DNA of 64,000 bases, from assembly GCA_025677815.1 (NCBI GenBank), contig JAIXMP010000011.1, forward strand, positions 682,001 through 746,000, read 5' to 3'. The stretch is from Phascolomyces articulosus. Its lineage: Eukaryota; Mucoromycota; Mucoromycetes; Mucorales; Lichtheimiaceae. The translations under genes and the position numbers were made by a program. Every line of letters starts with the position of its first letter. Position 1 is the stretch's first letter. The notes below the pieces were generated by a model. The model did not search any database. It was not told the origin of the DNA and saw only the letters and a program-made list of their open reading frames with translations. Positions 11,800-23,282 of this stretch are shown here, piece after piece.

Positions 11800-12620
11800 C
11801 CCCTTCGCCCAAGCAATTCTGTTGCTTAATTGTATATTAGCGTTTTATTCTTTTCCTAATTCGGTATAATCCTAGAATGCATCTTGTATTATGCATCATA
11901 TAAACTTGACTCTGGTGATCAGGATGCTTTGTCCAAGAGTGAGTTACAATTTGATAATAAAGATGATTGGATCAACGTATCCGTAATAAGCAGTGTCATA
12001 TGCTACTATATAGGTTAAAGTAATAAATTCTTGTTGGCGCTAATTTTATTATGCTGCATATTCCTACGCTTTAGTACTCATAAATATGTAAACAGTAATG
12101 ACTACTAGCTATGTGATCACCGTTCCTCTTCTTTTATAATAAAGTAGTTAAAGTTCAAGGAAACAAGAAAAAAAATAGCATATGCGTAAAACAGGAACAA
12201 GCAGAGAATTATTATTAAAATAAAAAAAAATTGTACTGAGTAAATAATAGCAATACGTTGTTATTATTATTGAGCGGTGGCATAATCAGCAAAAGTGAAA
12301 GGTAGCTAAAAATGAAGAATTAAAAAGTATGAAAAAGTAGAGATAACATTTATTTATTATAGAGAAATAATAGAGATAAAAAAAACCTCCAGGCAAATGA
12401 CCGGTACTACTTGCTCTCAGTCTCCTTAGTTCACCACCTGCTTGAGGCAGGTAGCTTAACAGGGGGAACCAAACGTGAAGGATGGACTGAGACATCCCCC
12501 CACTCCTCCACATCCAACTGTCAGGCTGCCTTACGTGTCTTGGTGTCAGATGTATCATCAGAGGAAACCGTTGTTTGATTAGGAGCACAGCCAACATCCC
12601 AGGGTTTCGCACCTAATTGA
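11800..12620 (-). repeat. Dispersed repeat copy B
   Basis: Second copy of the element at about 7485-8075, with an extra, unrelated stretch of roughly 250 bp (about 11,940-12,180) between the two conserved blocks. The conserved 3' block lies at about 12,390-12,520. Read on the minus strand, the segment around 12,430-12,465 forms an 8-bp stem (CTACCTGC / GCAGGTGG) with a 5-nt loop. The outer stem of this hairpin is retained in copy A, with a U-G to U-A change. Both copies end in a T-run on the minus strand. Confidence 0.7.
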
Positions 12621-12699
12621 GAACAACAATGTTAAATATAAGGAATATTCAACTTGAACTCCTTTCAAGAGTGCCAAACCAATTGATTCGTCATTTCAC

Positions 12700-12880
12700 T
12701 ATCTTCTCTTTGTTCACGTCTAGACTAATAATTACCTCAATCGCACCATCATGATCGCCAGAATCTAATAAAACAGAAGATACTGTATGATGTGAGTAAA
12801 CCATTTAATTCATCAATTCCCCATATTCTCTTTGTTCACGTCTAAAATAATAATTACCTCAATCGACTTGACTCCGTCCT
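12700..12880 (+). repeat. Direct repeat, about 50 bp
   Basis: 'tctctttgttcacgtcta' followed by 'ataataattacctcaatcg' occurs at about 12,704-12,755 and again at about 12,827-12,870. The second copy runs straight into the minisatellite. Confidence 0.7.
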
Positions 12881-13050
12881 CAATCGCGCACCGACTTACT
12901 TAATCGTGCACCAACTTACTCAATCGCGCACCAACTTACTCAATCGCGCACCAACTTACTCAATCGCGCACCAACTTACTCAATCGCTTACCAGATTACT
13001 CAATCGCTTACCAGATTACTCAATCGCTCACCAGATTACTCAATCGCCAA
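12878..13050 (+). repeat. Minisatellite, 20-bp unit, about eight copies
   Basis: The unit TCAATCGCGCACCAACTTAC is repeated head to tail. The central copies are identical; the right-hand copies change to a TCAATCGCTTACCAGATTAC variant, and the left-hand copies carry single substitutions. There are no unique spacers, so this is a tandem repeat rather than a CRISPR-like array. Confidence 0.9.
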
Positions 13051-13169
13051 AGGGACTTGAACCATAGAGGCGTTGAACTATTTATGACTTGCAACTGGGC
13101 TCGGGGCAATTTCAGAAAACCAACCCATAAATGATTCTGCCAGAACGGATCAACCAGAAGGAAACTTGA

Positions 13170-13560
13170 ACCATAACGTACGGATCGCCGAACACGCTCG
13201 TCTTGTTTCGCACGCGTTCGAAGCGTGTGAGCATGTCCTAAGATTTAAAGAAATAATAGTGTTCACAAATTAATAAACGCATTACTATTATTATTGTTGC
13301 CAAGCAGCATTGTTGTCCAAGCAACATTTATTTAACTAGTTACTGTACCAGCGTTCCGTTCGTTTCGCATCGTTGATCGCCAAACATGCTCGCCTTGACT
13401 TACCCGATAATCTTTCACGCTTTTTGAGCGTGTGAGCATGCTATAATTAAAAAAATAAAAACATTATTCATAAATTAATAGACACGTTGCCATTATTATT
13501 ACTTTAATTGTTATAGTCAACCAACATTCATTTAACTTTTGTACCTGTGATTCGTTCGCT
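13170..13560 (+). repeat. Tandem duplication of a roughly 190-bp unit with internal inverted repeats
   Basis: Unit 1 (about 13,176-13,367) and unit 2 (about 13,368-13,560) share the order: 'gatcgcc(g/a)aaca(c/t)gctcg', 'gcgtgtgagcatg', 'cataaattaata(g/a)acgc', 'attattatta', 'caacatttatttaac', then 'cgttcg'. Unit 2 contains nested inverted repeats (CATGCTC...GAGCATG, and CACGCT...AGCGTG at about 13,384-13,442). This resembles a head-to-tail duplicated non-coding element. Confidence 0.75.
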
Positions 13561-16500
13561 TAATGGAGGAAAGAAAAATAAAGCTAGTGGGAGAAATAAT
13601 TATAAGCTTATAGCTGCCGCGGTTGTTGAAATTTATTACTGCGGTTGATTTTTTTCCGCATAGCTAAAGGTATGTGGCAAATCAGAGCTACTAAGGGCCT
13701 TAGAAAAAATATATTCAGTATAATATATTCGATGTCAAGATATCTTGGATACGTATTCTTTTTTTTTTTTCTACAAAAAAAAGTTGAAAAGTATTTGAAA
13801 GAATATCCATATTCAAGAAGAATTCTTAGTATATTCAAGGTAAATCGTGAATTGTCAAAAAGAATAAAATAAATCACTACTATTTATATCATAGTTACTA
13901 TATATAATGCATCAATCTATGTCCCACGAAAAAAAGGTACCGTATATATATATCGAAGATGACAATAATGGCGCTACTTTATTGTTATCATGATCGTCTT
14001 AAATAATGATAATCTTAATAATAAGCTCATTTTCTTGTATTATCAAACTGGGGGAAAAAAGCAATACGGATGTAAATACACTATTTTTCCTATTAACTAT
14101 TATAACGAGAATTTACAAAAGGAAAAAGATGAAGTATAATTTATATACTTTGATCGAATTAAGGTTTAGAATAATAAATAACATTGATAATGTTTTTTTT
14201 TTTTTGTTATGGAAATGGTAAACACTATCGCTGTACTCATAATATAGTTTTAAAAATAAATATCTGAGAAGAGAAACCCGAGATCTATTTTTTAAACCCT
14301 TCTATCGAAAACTCATGAAGTATCTACTCTACCTAAAGTCGGAGATAGAGAAACTGTTAGTGTTATCATTCCGCAGCAGACATAAAGGAAAAGTTGAACA
14401 AGGCAGATACTTTATTCTATTTTTTTCGAAAAGAAAATACAGAAAAAGGGGTAATATTTGGAATCAGATAACAAACTACTACTATATTATACACTTCAAA
14501 AAGTGCATGAAGAAAGTTTGTTGATGAAATCATTCTAATTATAATATGCAAAATATAAATCAACGTGGAAGAAAATTAATAACGATCGTTCCTTCAAGTG
14601 GCACACAAGAAAATTAGTTTTGTACCTTATATATTTGTATGTAATAAAAAGTTATACTGTAGATCAATAAGACAAAGATGGCAACAAATAAATTTCATTT
14701 GTCAGATTCGCATGGATAACAAGTAATTATTGGTATGCATTATTGAACTTTAATTTTACATCACGTATAACGTCGTGCGTAATCCTTGATAAGTAAAAAA
14801 AAATACTGTTGTATTACCAAGAGTTATTTATTACTGTGATCTTTTAGTAGTATCGCTTATCAGGGGTTGATGAAACAAATAAAAAAGATAATGCTGGGTC
14901 GGAGAAAAATAATATTTTGTCATCAATAGAGGGTCTTGAACGTTAAATAAACGAGGAAGGGTGATATGGTAGAGTGTTGTTGATCCTTTTTTTAAAGAGA
15001 TCTTAGATGGGATTTTACTTGTGTAAAATCTCTTTTTTTGGAGCCATGACTAAAACAAACAAGATAATTCTCAATTTTATCTTTTTTTTTTGGCGCAATA
15101 ATGCCAACCTATTATAGAAGTCGAAAAAAAAAAACTCTATTTTAACTATATCACCTTTTTCTTTTTGTATCTAGTACTAATTATGCAAGGCTTTATAATA
15201 AAACACAAATGATTGAAAGAAGAGTAATATGGTTTATATCAAATAAACGATAGTTTCAAGGATAGGGGTTATTGCTGTTCTGCGTATGTGTAAAATGCTA
15301 TTCTTTTGGTAACAAAAATAAGGTTAAATAATAATGTTTTTATAAACATATGACAATTGGAATGAAATGTGAAGTGTATAACAACAGTAATAAATATATA
15401 AAAAAATATCATATCCAATTTCTTGAAATAAGATAATATCCTATATTTCGTTATCAACAAAAAATCAATTTGATTAGAGTTAGTAGGGAGGAAGGAAAAG
15501 CCATTACATTGCTTGAAAAGGAATATGCAAGATAGGCCAAGAATATTTATAAAAATTGAAAGATAATGAATTATTATGCTGATTATTTTTTGTTTTGTAG
15601 AGTTAGAGATAAAAATGACCCGTTATCAAAATGCACGCCTATTATGCTTATGTTGGATATGGTATTGTAAATTATCTTCATATTTAGGATTTGATGCTTT
15701 TTTTATTCATATAACTTTGTTTCTATTCCGAGATTCTTTTATTTTTTATGAATAAATTACATATCTCTCTATTTTTGTTCATATATGATGGATTTCACTA
15801 TAAAATGTTATTGTTACCACTTAAATGATGTGAGGAGGAAGATGTATAGTATTAAAATTACTAATAGTACTATATAGTAAATGTAAATTGTAATAATAAT
15901 AATAATAATTAATAAATATTATTTGATCAAGAGATGTATTGGGGTAGGACCATCAACAAATGAGTTATTTTATCTTGTCAATTTATTATCGTTCTTGAAG
16001 GTCAACAGTAGGGGGGGGCGTAGTTGTTAAAGCCATTCATATTTATATTTCTGCTTATCATTATCAAAACCCAGTCCGGAGTAACTGGTCTTTTATTTAT
16101 TGATAACCTCCTCTATCTTACAAACAAACAAAAAATAAAGGCAAGAAACGATGACTCTTTTCTCTTTTTTAACCATAAACAGGAGTGTCCTTATGAAGAT
16201 TTTTTTAAGTGTGAGAGTGCCTTGCTTATAATAATAATAATAATAACAGTAAGAAATTTTGTTTATTACTATTAAATATTAGAACCTATATTATCTTATC
16301 GAAGCGTGTTTTGGTTATTCTTCTTTTATTTTCTGATGTTGATGATGATGAGGGACTTCTCATACATCTTTCATTTAGTATAAAAAGGCCAACCTTTTTT
16401 TTTTTCTTTTCACTTCCAGCTCAATTTCTCTCTCCAGTTTCAAAAGGAGCAATAACCTTTTATTTATTATTCTCACCAACACAACCTCTTTTTTATATTT

Positions 16501-16641
16501 ATAAAAGCATATCTTTTTACTTTCTACAACAAGCTGGATCTTGACAATCGTGTACCAGTCCATAGTTATTCTGAACTAGTTTCACCTTGTCCTATTTGCC
16601 TTCTCCGTTACTATACCACTGATATTTCAAACTTTTCAAAA
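13560..16641. other. Long gene-poor AT-rich stretch ahead of the nitrate transporters
   Basis: No gene identified. A perfect hairpin (GATTTTAC-ttgt-GTAAAATC) lies near 15,012-15,031. Simple ATA repeats lie near 15,893-15,910 and 16,231-16,247. A TATAAAAA box at about 16,379-16,386, about 260 bp upstream of the first transporter ATG, is a plausible promoter element. Confidence 0.5.
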
Positions 16642-18423
16642 ATGAGGTTTTTTTCAAAACAAATTCTTGTCGATCAACATGGCAAAGCTACCAATTTCAA
16701 GTTACATAGTTTGGAATTTCCACATATGAGAGCATTACATTTTGTAAGCTGAATAAGTAGAATATTACCATTATATATATATATATATTCACTCTTACTA
16801 ACAATACACTACAATTATATTGTTATTCTATTAGGCATGGTTCTCATTTATGGTTGCCTTCATGTCATGGTACGCTATTCCACCTATTGTCGTACATATT
16901 GCTAAAGATTTGGATATTGCACCAGTGGAAATTTATGATGCCAACATGGTATCTGTTGCTATTACTATTTTGGCTCGTTTAGTCATTGGTCCATTGTGTG
17001 AACGTTTCGGTCCACGTCGGGTAATGTGTTCAGTTCTATTGCTTGGTGCTATTCCTTGTGGCATGACGGGTCTCATAAGTAATGGCACTGGCCTTATTGT
17101 CATTCGGTAAGGTTAACATATACTTTATTTTTTTATTGATTATTTTCTATTATATTTATATTATATTGACATGCCCAAAAAAATATACATATTTATTATA
17201 ATAGTGCCATCATTGGTATTCTTGGTGGTGCCTTTGTACCATGTCAATTCTGGACCACCCAAATGTTTGCTCCATCTGTTGTTGCTACTGCCAATTCCTT
17301 GTCAGCAGGTTGGGGTAACATGGGTGCCGGTGTCACTTATTTACTTATGCCCGCTATCTATGATGGTATTGCAGTACGTACGGGTGACGCTATTGCTTGG
17401 CGTGTGACATTTGTTGTTCCTGCTGGTATCTGCATTGTGGTTGCCATTATGGATTATCTTTTTGCAACGGATACTCCTCATGGTGATTGGCTTGTATTAC
17501 GTCAACAAGAACTTGAAAAAAATCAACGAGGCAGTGATATTGATGATACCACAAGAAATAGCAGTAATAGCATTGCCTCCATTGAAACACCCGAACAAAA
17601 ATTGGAAAAAGGCTTTATTGTTACTACTGGAACAGCACATGAAGTTCACGCTAAAGGTACTTCTGATGATGAATCTATTGCTGATGTGAGACGTAGCCAA
17701 TCCATAGGCGAAACTTTGGTTACCTTTGGCAAAGTTTTTTGCAAACCTGCCGTTTTGATTATGATTATTCATTATGCTTGTTCCTTGGGTGTTGAACTCG
17801 CTATTGATAATGTGATTGGTGAAGTTTTCCGTGAACATTTTAATCTTGATCCCTCTACTGCTGCTTATATTGGTTCGATCTTTGGCTTGCTCAATTTATT
17901 TTCACGTTTGTGCGGGTAAGATATTATTTTTTGAACAAATGTTATTTTGATTTTTTATTTGTTTGTTATACTTACAATCTCTAAAAAAAACAGCGGTCTT
18001 TTATCGGATGCCCTTGCTAAACGTTTTCATTTAAGTGGACGTATCTTGGCCCATCTATCCTTGATGTGTTTAGAAGGTCTCTTCCTTATTGGTTTTAGTT
18101 TTGGTTTAAGTACCAATTTACCATCTGCTGTTGTCCTCATGGTTTTCTTCTCTTTCTTTGTCCAAGCAGTATGTGGCTCCACCTTTGGCATTGTACCATT
18201 TATTGATCCTCTTAACAATGGCAAGGTAATGGGTATGGTTGGTGCCGGTGGTAACATTGGAGGTATTATTTTCAACCTCATGTTCCGTCAATTCCAACCC
18301 AATTTTGAAAGTGCATTCTTATGTTTAGGATGTATTGCTTTGGGTGCTGGTATTGCTGGTAATTTGCTACTTCGTGTTCAAGATAAGACTATTTGGCATT
18401 TGTTCGATGGTCGCTATGCTTAA
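16642..18423 (+). CDS. Nitrate/nitrite transporter, NNP family of the major facilitator superfamily (copy 1)
   Basis: Four exons close in one frame: 16,642-16,743, 16,835-17,106, 17,205-17,915 and 17,994-18,423, giving 504 residues. It is a polytopic plasma-membrane protein expected to import nitrate (and nitrite) with protons. Evidence: the MFS loop motif GPLCERFGPRR at about residues 86-96, and the nitrate signature around SAGWGNMGAGVTYLLMP at about residues 158-174, preceded by VPCQFWTTQMF. A second signature-like stretch is GMVGAGGNIGGIIFNLMFR in exon 4. A hydrophilic loop of roughly 90 residues between the two six-helix halves is typical of fungal CrnA/NrtA proteins. The start is supported by the homologous ATG of copy 2. 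It lies head to tail with copy 2, with identical intron positions and phases. Confidence 0.95.
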
Positions 18424-19389
18424 CTGCTATACACAAAAAAAACACAGTATAATATATACTATAACAATTTCTCCTTCTCCTTCTTCATTTTATATTATTT
18501 CATTCACATTATATTTATAATATACCCTATAATTTATCCCACGTATATTCTGTGTTTTCCTCCTCCTCCTCTATGTATGATCAATTTTTTTTTTCTGTTT
18601 CAACATTACAAAACATAGTGTATTACTATTTTCTTACAATGATATATGATTGTATTCAATAAACTATATATTATGCAGAAAGTTGTACAGTACATTTTAT
18701 ATTTTTTTATTATTGTTTGTTAAACTATTATGGTAACAAGTATGAAAATCAAAAAGAAGTACGTATCATGGTAATCAACGGCGATTATTTGGATGATGAC
18801 GCAGCACATTATTATTTTTATCTTTTAACAAATAATAGAATAACATAAAGCAGATAAGATATATCATGTCATCATGGTCATTCAAAACTTTTTTGGTATA
18901 TATATTCTAACTGCTGCTTAATAATTGTCGCCCATAGGCTGTCTACCAGTTACGTGTCGCCTTTAAAAAGTCACCATGTGATTTCACCTTTTGATAATGA
19001 ATATGGTTTTTTTAGCCATCATCGTCATTATCATAGGGATTATTATTATTAATCAATCACTATGTCGTATTTTTTTTTTTTTTGTTTGGAACATGAATGA
19101 TGGATATATATGAAGATATTTCTTTATGTGGTAGCGATCATAGTAATAATACATGACATACTATTATTATCATCATCATGATAATGATAATGATGATACC
19201 ACATCCACATAGTTTCAAAACGTCCGCAGTGTCGTTTTTATTTTTAACTTGTGTGTGTTCCTACTATTGGTAAACTCGCGGGTAAATGAGTTTACCTTAA
19301 GTATGCTTTTTTTCTTTTGCATTGTCGTCGTGTAAACCGCCTTCATCATCTCCCTTCTATATACCATGATGGGTTCTTTTTTTTTTTTG

Positions 19390-19422
<33 letters not shown>

Positions 19423-20981
19423 GGCGCATCGCCAAATTATGCGTAAAAGTCGAGAACTGTTTGTTTGTTATCCAAACTTGAGTAACATCTCTCTTATACT
19501 TAACCCAGAATATTTTTTTTTCAAGATGGTCCGTACAAGCCTCAACTTGAAGAGAAACATATCACACAGTACGATCTAAACAAAATAAAGTTATTTTTTT
19601 ATTTATTACCATAAGGATAATATGTATAAAATAAATTCAAATCAAAGTTGTTCAACACTGCCTTTATAATATCAATAATTTTATAAGTATCATACCGTCT
19701 TATTGTATAATAATATAATTGTAGTTGTAACAATAGTGATATATAAATATAAAAATGATATGAAGGTGTGGTTTCATCAGCTTATAGTAATAGATGATAA
19801 GGATACTTCAGTCAGTCAAGAATTCTTTTTCAATGGTAACTTTATTTTTTTTGTTTATTGTTTATCTTTAAAGATATCCAAGATTTGCCACATGACCCAG
19901 TCTTTCATATCTCATCATTTGCAGCAAAAAAAAAAAAAAACTGTCACTATTTCTCTTTTTATTTTTTAAAACTCATACAAAATTTTATATGTACGTAAGA
20001 ATCTCATTGTAAGGAAAAAAGATTGAAGAGTATATATTATGATTATAAAGACGAAGTATTACAACAAATACAAAAATCTAAGATTGATTTTGTGGCTATG
20101 TTCGACGCATCAACAGTATGAATAATACCGGGGAATGAGTTAAAGAAGGTTAAGCATCGCATGAACGGAGTGAAATAACTTTAAATCTCTCATAACCTTA
20201 ATTTGTTGTTATTATATTTCACCACTCCATTAAACTCTATTTAACTTTTTATATTCTTCTCTCTTGTCTTGAGTACCTTTATAATCAATACTACTGAATT
20301 ATATAAATATTCATATTATAGAGTTATCCAAAAATAAATGATTTTTTGGGGATGCGTAAAGAAAAAAATAGCCATCATCTTTCTCATAAAAATTCATAGT
20401 TGCGCAGATCGAGCCGACCAAAAAAGGAAGTCCGTTCGATCACCATCCATCATATGTAATTCTCCTTCGAGAGGTCATTGATCTTCCTTTTATTCTTTTT
20501 ACGTATACATAACATATTATAAGGTAATGATCCCAATGTAAAAAAAAATGATAACAATGTATCTATATCATTTGAATGGGTTGATGATTGTATAGATGAA
20601 TGACCATTTATATATATATAAAATAACCTTATCATCACTAAAAACAACAACAACCTATATCAATCTTCCATTACATTTTCTATTCAAGAAGCCAAATAGA
20701 CGGATTTGCAAGAATAAAAAAACAACCCATCGCTAATCACCCTGATATTTACCAGATACAGAAAACAAACAAACTTTAATTCTTCTTCTTGTTACTCATC
20801 CATCCATTACTACCATCATTATCGTCAGCCGTCATTCTTCAAATGTTAATTCAAAAAATGGATAGGTATCAAACAACTATATAAAAAGTACCATTTTATC
20901 AAAAATTGTTTGTTTCATTTCCTTTTTTTTTTTACTCTCTCAACAAAAATAAGACACTGCTATTAATTTGTAACGATTATA
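18424..20981. other. Spacer between the two nitrate transporter genes
   Basis: About 2.5 kb without a gene. It contains a T12-G-A42 homopolymer junction (19,377-19,431) and several GATA-type motifs. GATA factors are the usual nitrogen regulators of fungal nitrate genes, but such motifs are expected by chance at this base composition. A TATA box (TATATAAAAA, 20,878-20,887) lies about 95 bp upstream of the copy 2 ATG. Confidence 0.5.
20878..20887 (+). promoter_or_regulatory. Probable TATA box of nitrate transporter copy 2
   Basis: TATATAAAAA lies about 95 bp upstream of the start codon, followed by a C/T-rich leader (about 20,915-20,945). Position and sequence fit a core promoter; this is inferred from sequence alone. 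Confidence 0.5.
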
Positions 20982-22847
20982 ATGAAGTTCTTTGCAAAAG
21001 AGTTATTGGTGGATCAACATAATAAAGCCATCAACTTTAGGCTTCATAGCCTTCAGTTTCCTCATATGCGTGCCTTGCATTTGGTAAGTAGCAATTGTCT
21101 TAGAATTATATAGATAATAAAATAGAAAGTTTTTACTATATAACATCTTTACTAATAGTAATCCAACCCATCTTATTTTTTTATAATTATGAAAAGGCTT
21201 GGATTTCTTTTATGGTCGCGTTCATGTCTTGGTATGCCATTCCTCCCATTGTATATCACATTGCTGAAGATCTTGATATATCAGCAGAAGAAATATATGA
21301 TTCGAATATGGTGAGCGTTGCTTTAACCATTGTTGCCCGTCTCATCATTGGTCCACTTTGCGAACGTTATGGTCCACGTCGTATTATGTGCGCTATTCTT
21401 GTATGTGGTGCGATTCCTTGTGGTATGACAGGCCTAATTCAAAATGGCGCAGGCTTAATTGGTATTCGGTAAGTCTTCATTTTATTTTTTATACATCCAA
21501 CGATTACTAATAGTAAGGTATTAGTTTTTATTATCAACTGACATTATAACTATTATATTATGCTAGAGCTGTCATTGGTATCCTTGGTGCATCCTTTGTT
21601 CCTTGTCAATTTTGGACGACGCAAATGTTTTCTCCATCCGTTGTTGGTACTGCAAACTCCATTTCTGCCGGTTGGGGTAATATGGGTGCAGGCGTTACAT
21701 ATCTAATCATGCCTGCCATCTATGATGGTATTGAAGCTCGTGCTGGAAACGCATTTGCTTGGCGTGTTACATTTGTTGTACCTGCTGGTATTTGTCTCTT
21801 GGTTGCTGCTGCTGATTATTTTTTAGCCACTGATACGCCACATGGAGATTGGCTCGAGTATCACAAGAATGCAAACAATGATGCTGGTCATGGTGGTAAT
21901 CATGAAGAGGAGCAAGATATAAGTAGCAGCAGTAGTACTTCAATCTCTTCTTCCATGGAAACACCCGAACAAAAAATGGAAAAGGGAAGTTTTCGATCCA
22001 CACCATCTGAAAAAGGAGTCCCTGCTACTACTCTCGATGGTAAACAACAACAACAACAAGATTGTGTAGAAGAAAGTATCGGAGAAGTGAAACGAAATCA
22101 ATCCATTGGAGACACCGTTATCAGTTTTGGTAAAGTGTTATGCAAGCCTGCCGTTCTTATTATGGTGGTTCACTATGCTTGTTCTCTTGGTACAGAATTA
22201 GCCATTGATAATGTGATTGGTCAAGTTTTTCGAGAAAAGTTTGCACTTGATAATTCCACATCATCTTATATCGGTTCTGTATTTGGATTACTCAATATTT
22301 GTTCACGTCTTGTTGGGTAAGTTGAATGATAATAATAATGGTCATTAATGTGCAGAAATAGTATGCTAACTTGATTTTTTTCTTCATATTATTGTTATAT
22401 TTTCTGAAACAAAATAGAGGGTTATTCTCAGATTGGTTGGGTAAAAAATGGCATATGCCAGGTCGTATTTTGGCACATCTTGTATTGATGTGTTTGGAAG
22501 GCATATTTCTCATTGGGTTTAGTTTCGGCCTTATTAATTTACCAACAGCCATTGTCTTGATGATTTTCTTTTCTTTCTTTGTTCAAGCCGTATGTGGATC
22601 CACCTTTGGTATTGTTCCCTTCGTAGATCCTGTAAACAATGGCAAAGTAATGGGATTGGTGGGTGCTGGTGGAAATATTGGTGGTCTTGTTTTTAATCTG
22701 ATGTTCCGTCAACTTCAACCTGATTTTGAAATGTCCTTTTTAATTCTTGGTATTATTTCTTTGGTTGCTGGTGTCTTTGGAAACGCCATACTTAGAGTTC
22801 AGGGAAAATCGATTTGGCATTTATTTACAGGACGTTATCATTCTTAA
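20982..22847 (+). CDS. Nitrate/nitrite transporter, NNP family of the major facilitator superfamily (copy 2)
   Basis: Four exons (20,982-21,083, 21,197-21,468, 21,567-22,316, 22,418-22,847) give 517 residues. Exons 1, 2 and 4 have exactly the same lengths as in copy 1, and all introns share position and phase, so this is a tandem duplicate. It keeps GPLCERYGPRR, the SAGWGNMGAGVTYLIMP nitrate signature and GLVGAGGNIGGLVFNLMFR. The main difference is the cytoplasmic central loop in exon 3, which is 13 residues longer and contains Ser-rich and Gln-rich (QQQQQ) tracts and several basic/phospho-type sites. In fungal nitrate transporters that loop carries regulatory phosphorylation, so the two copies may differ in regulation (inference). 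Expected to act at the plasma membrane as a proton-coupled nitrate importer. Confidence 0.95.
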
Positions 22848-23282
22848 CTATTAATTCATTTTTCTTCCTTGTAAAATTATTCTTTTATTTATTTCCTATT
22901 GTCATATATGTCTCGCGCATGTCATACTATTTTTTTTTTTCGTATATTTTGTAAATGACGTTTTTCCAATGCCTCTTTCAATATACCCTGTTATGTTTTA
23001 TTCATATATTATTAGGCATAGTAATTATTTGTAGTACATTTATTTTCATACATAAAAGTATATTTTACTGATGCTGTTTCATTTCTTTATTTTACAACAT
23101 GTAATTGGGTAATTCGTGTTACTATCATTGATTTTAGCACGCACTTTATCTAAAAACAGCAGCTTGGCTTCTTTTGCTTTTTGATTTTTTGAATACTTTT
23201 TTCACTATCAATCTTTTTAAACCGTCATCATTATAAGTATCTATATAACCAGGCGCAAAAACAACATACAACTAGATAAATC
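22848..23282. other. Intergenic, AT-rich
   Basis: 3' flank of the second nitrate transporter and 5' flank of the F-box pseudogene. Nothing else seen. Confidence 0.5.

Noticed and set aside
12878..13050. Regularly spaced repeats that could suggest a CRISPR array.
   Set aside because: The units are contiguous with no unique spacers, and the genome is eukaryotic; it is a minisatellite.
13050..13165. Minus-strand ATGGTTCAAGT(C/T)(C/T)C segments that resemble a tRNA T-arm or B box.
   Set aside because: No acceptor, D-arm or anticodon arm can be folded around them, and the T-stem pairs poorly.
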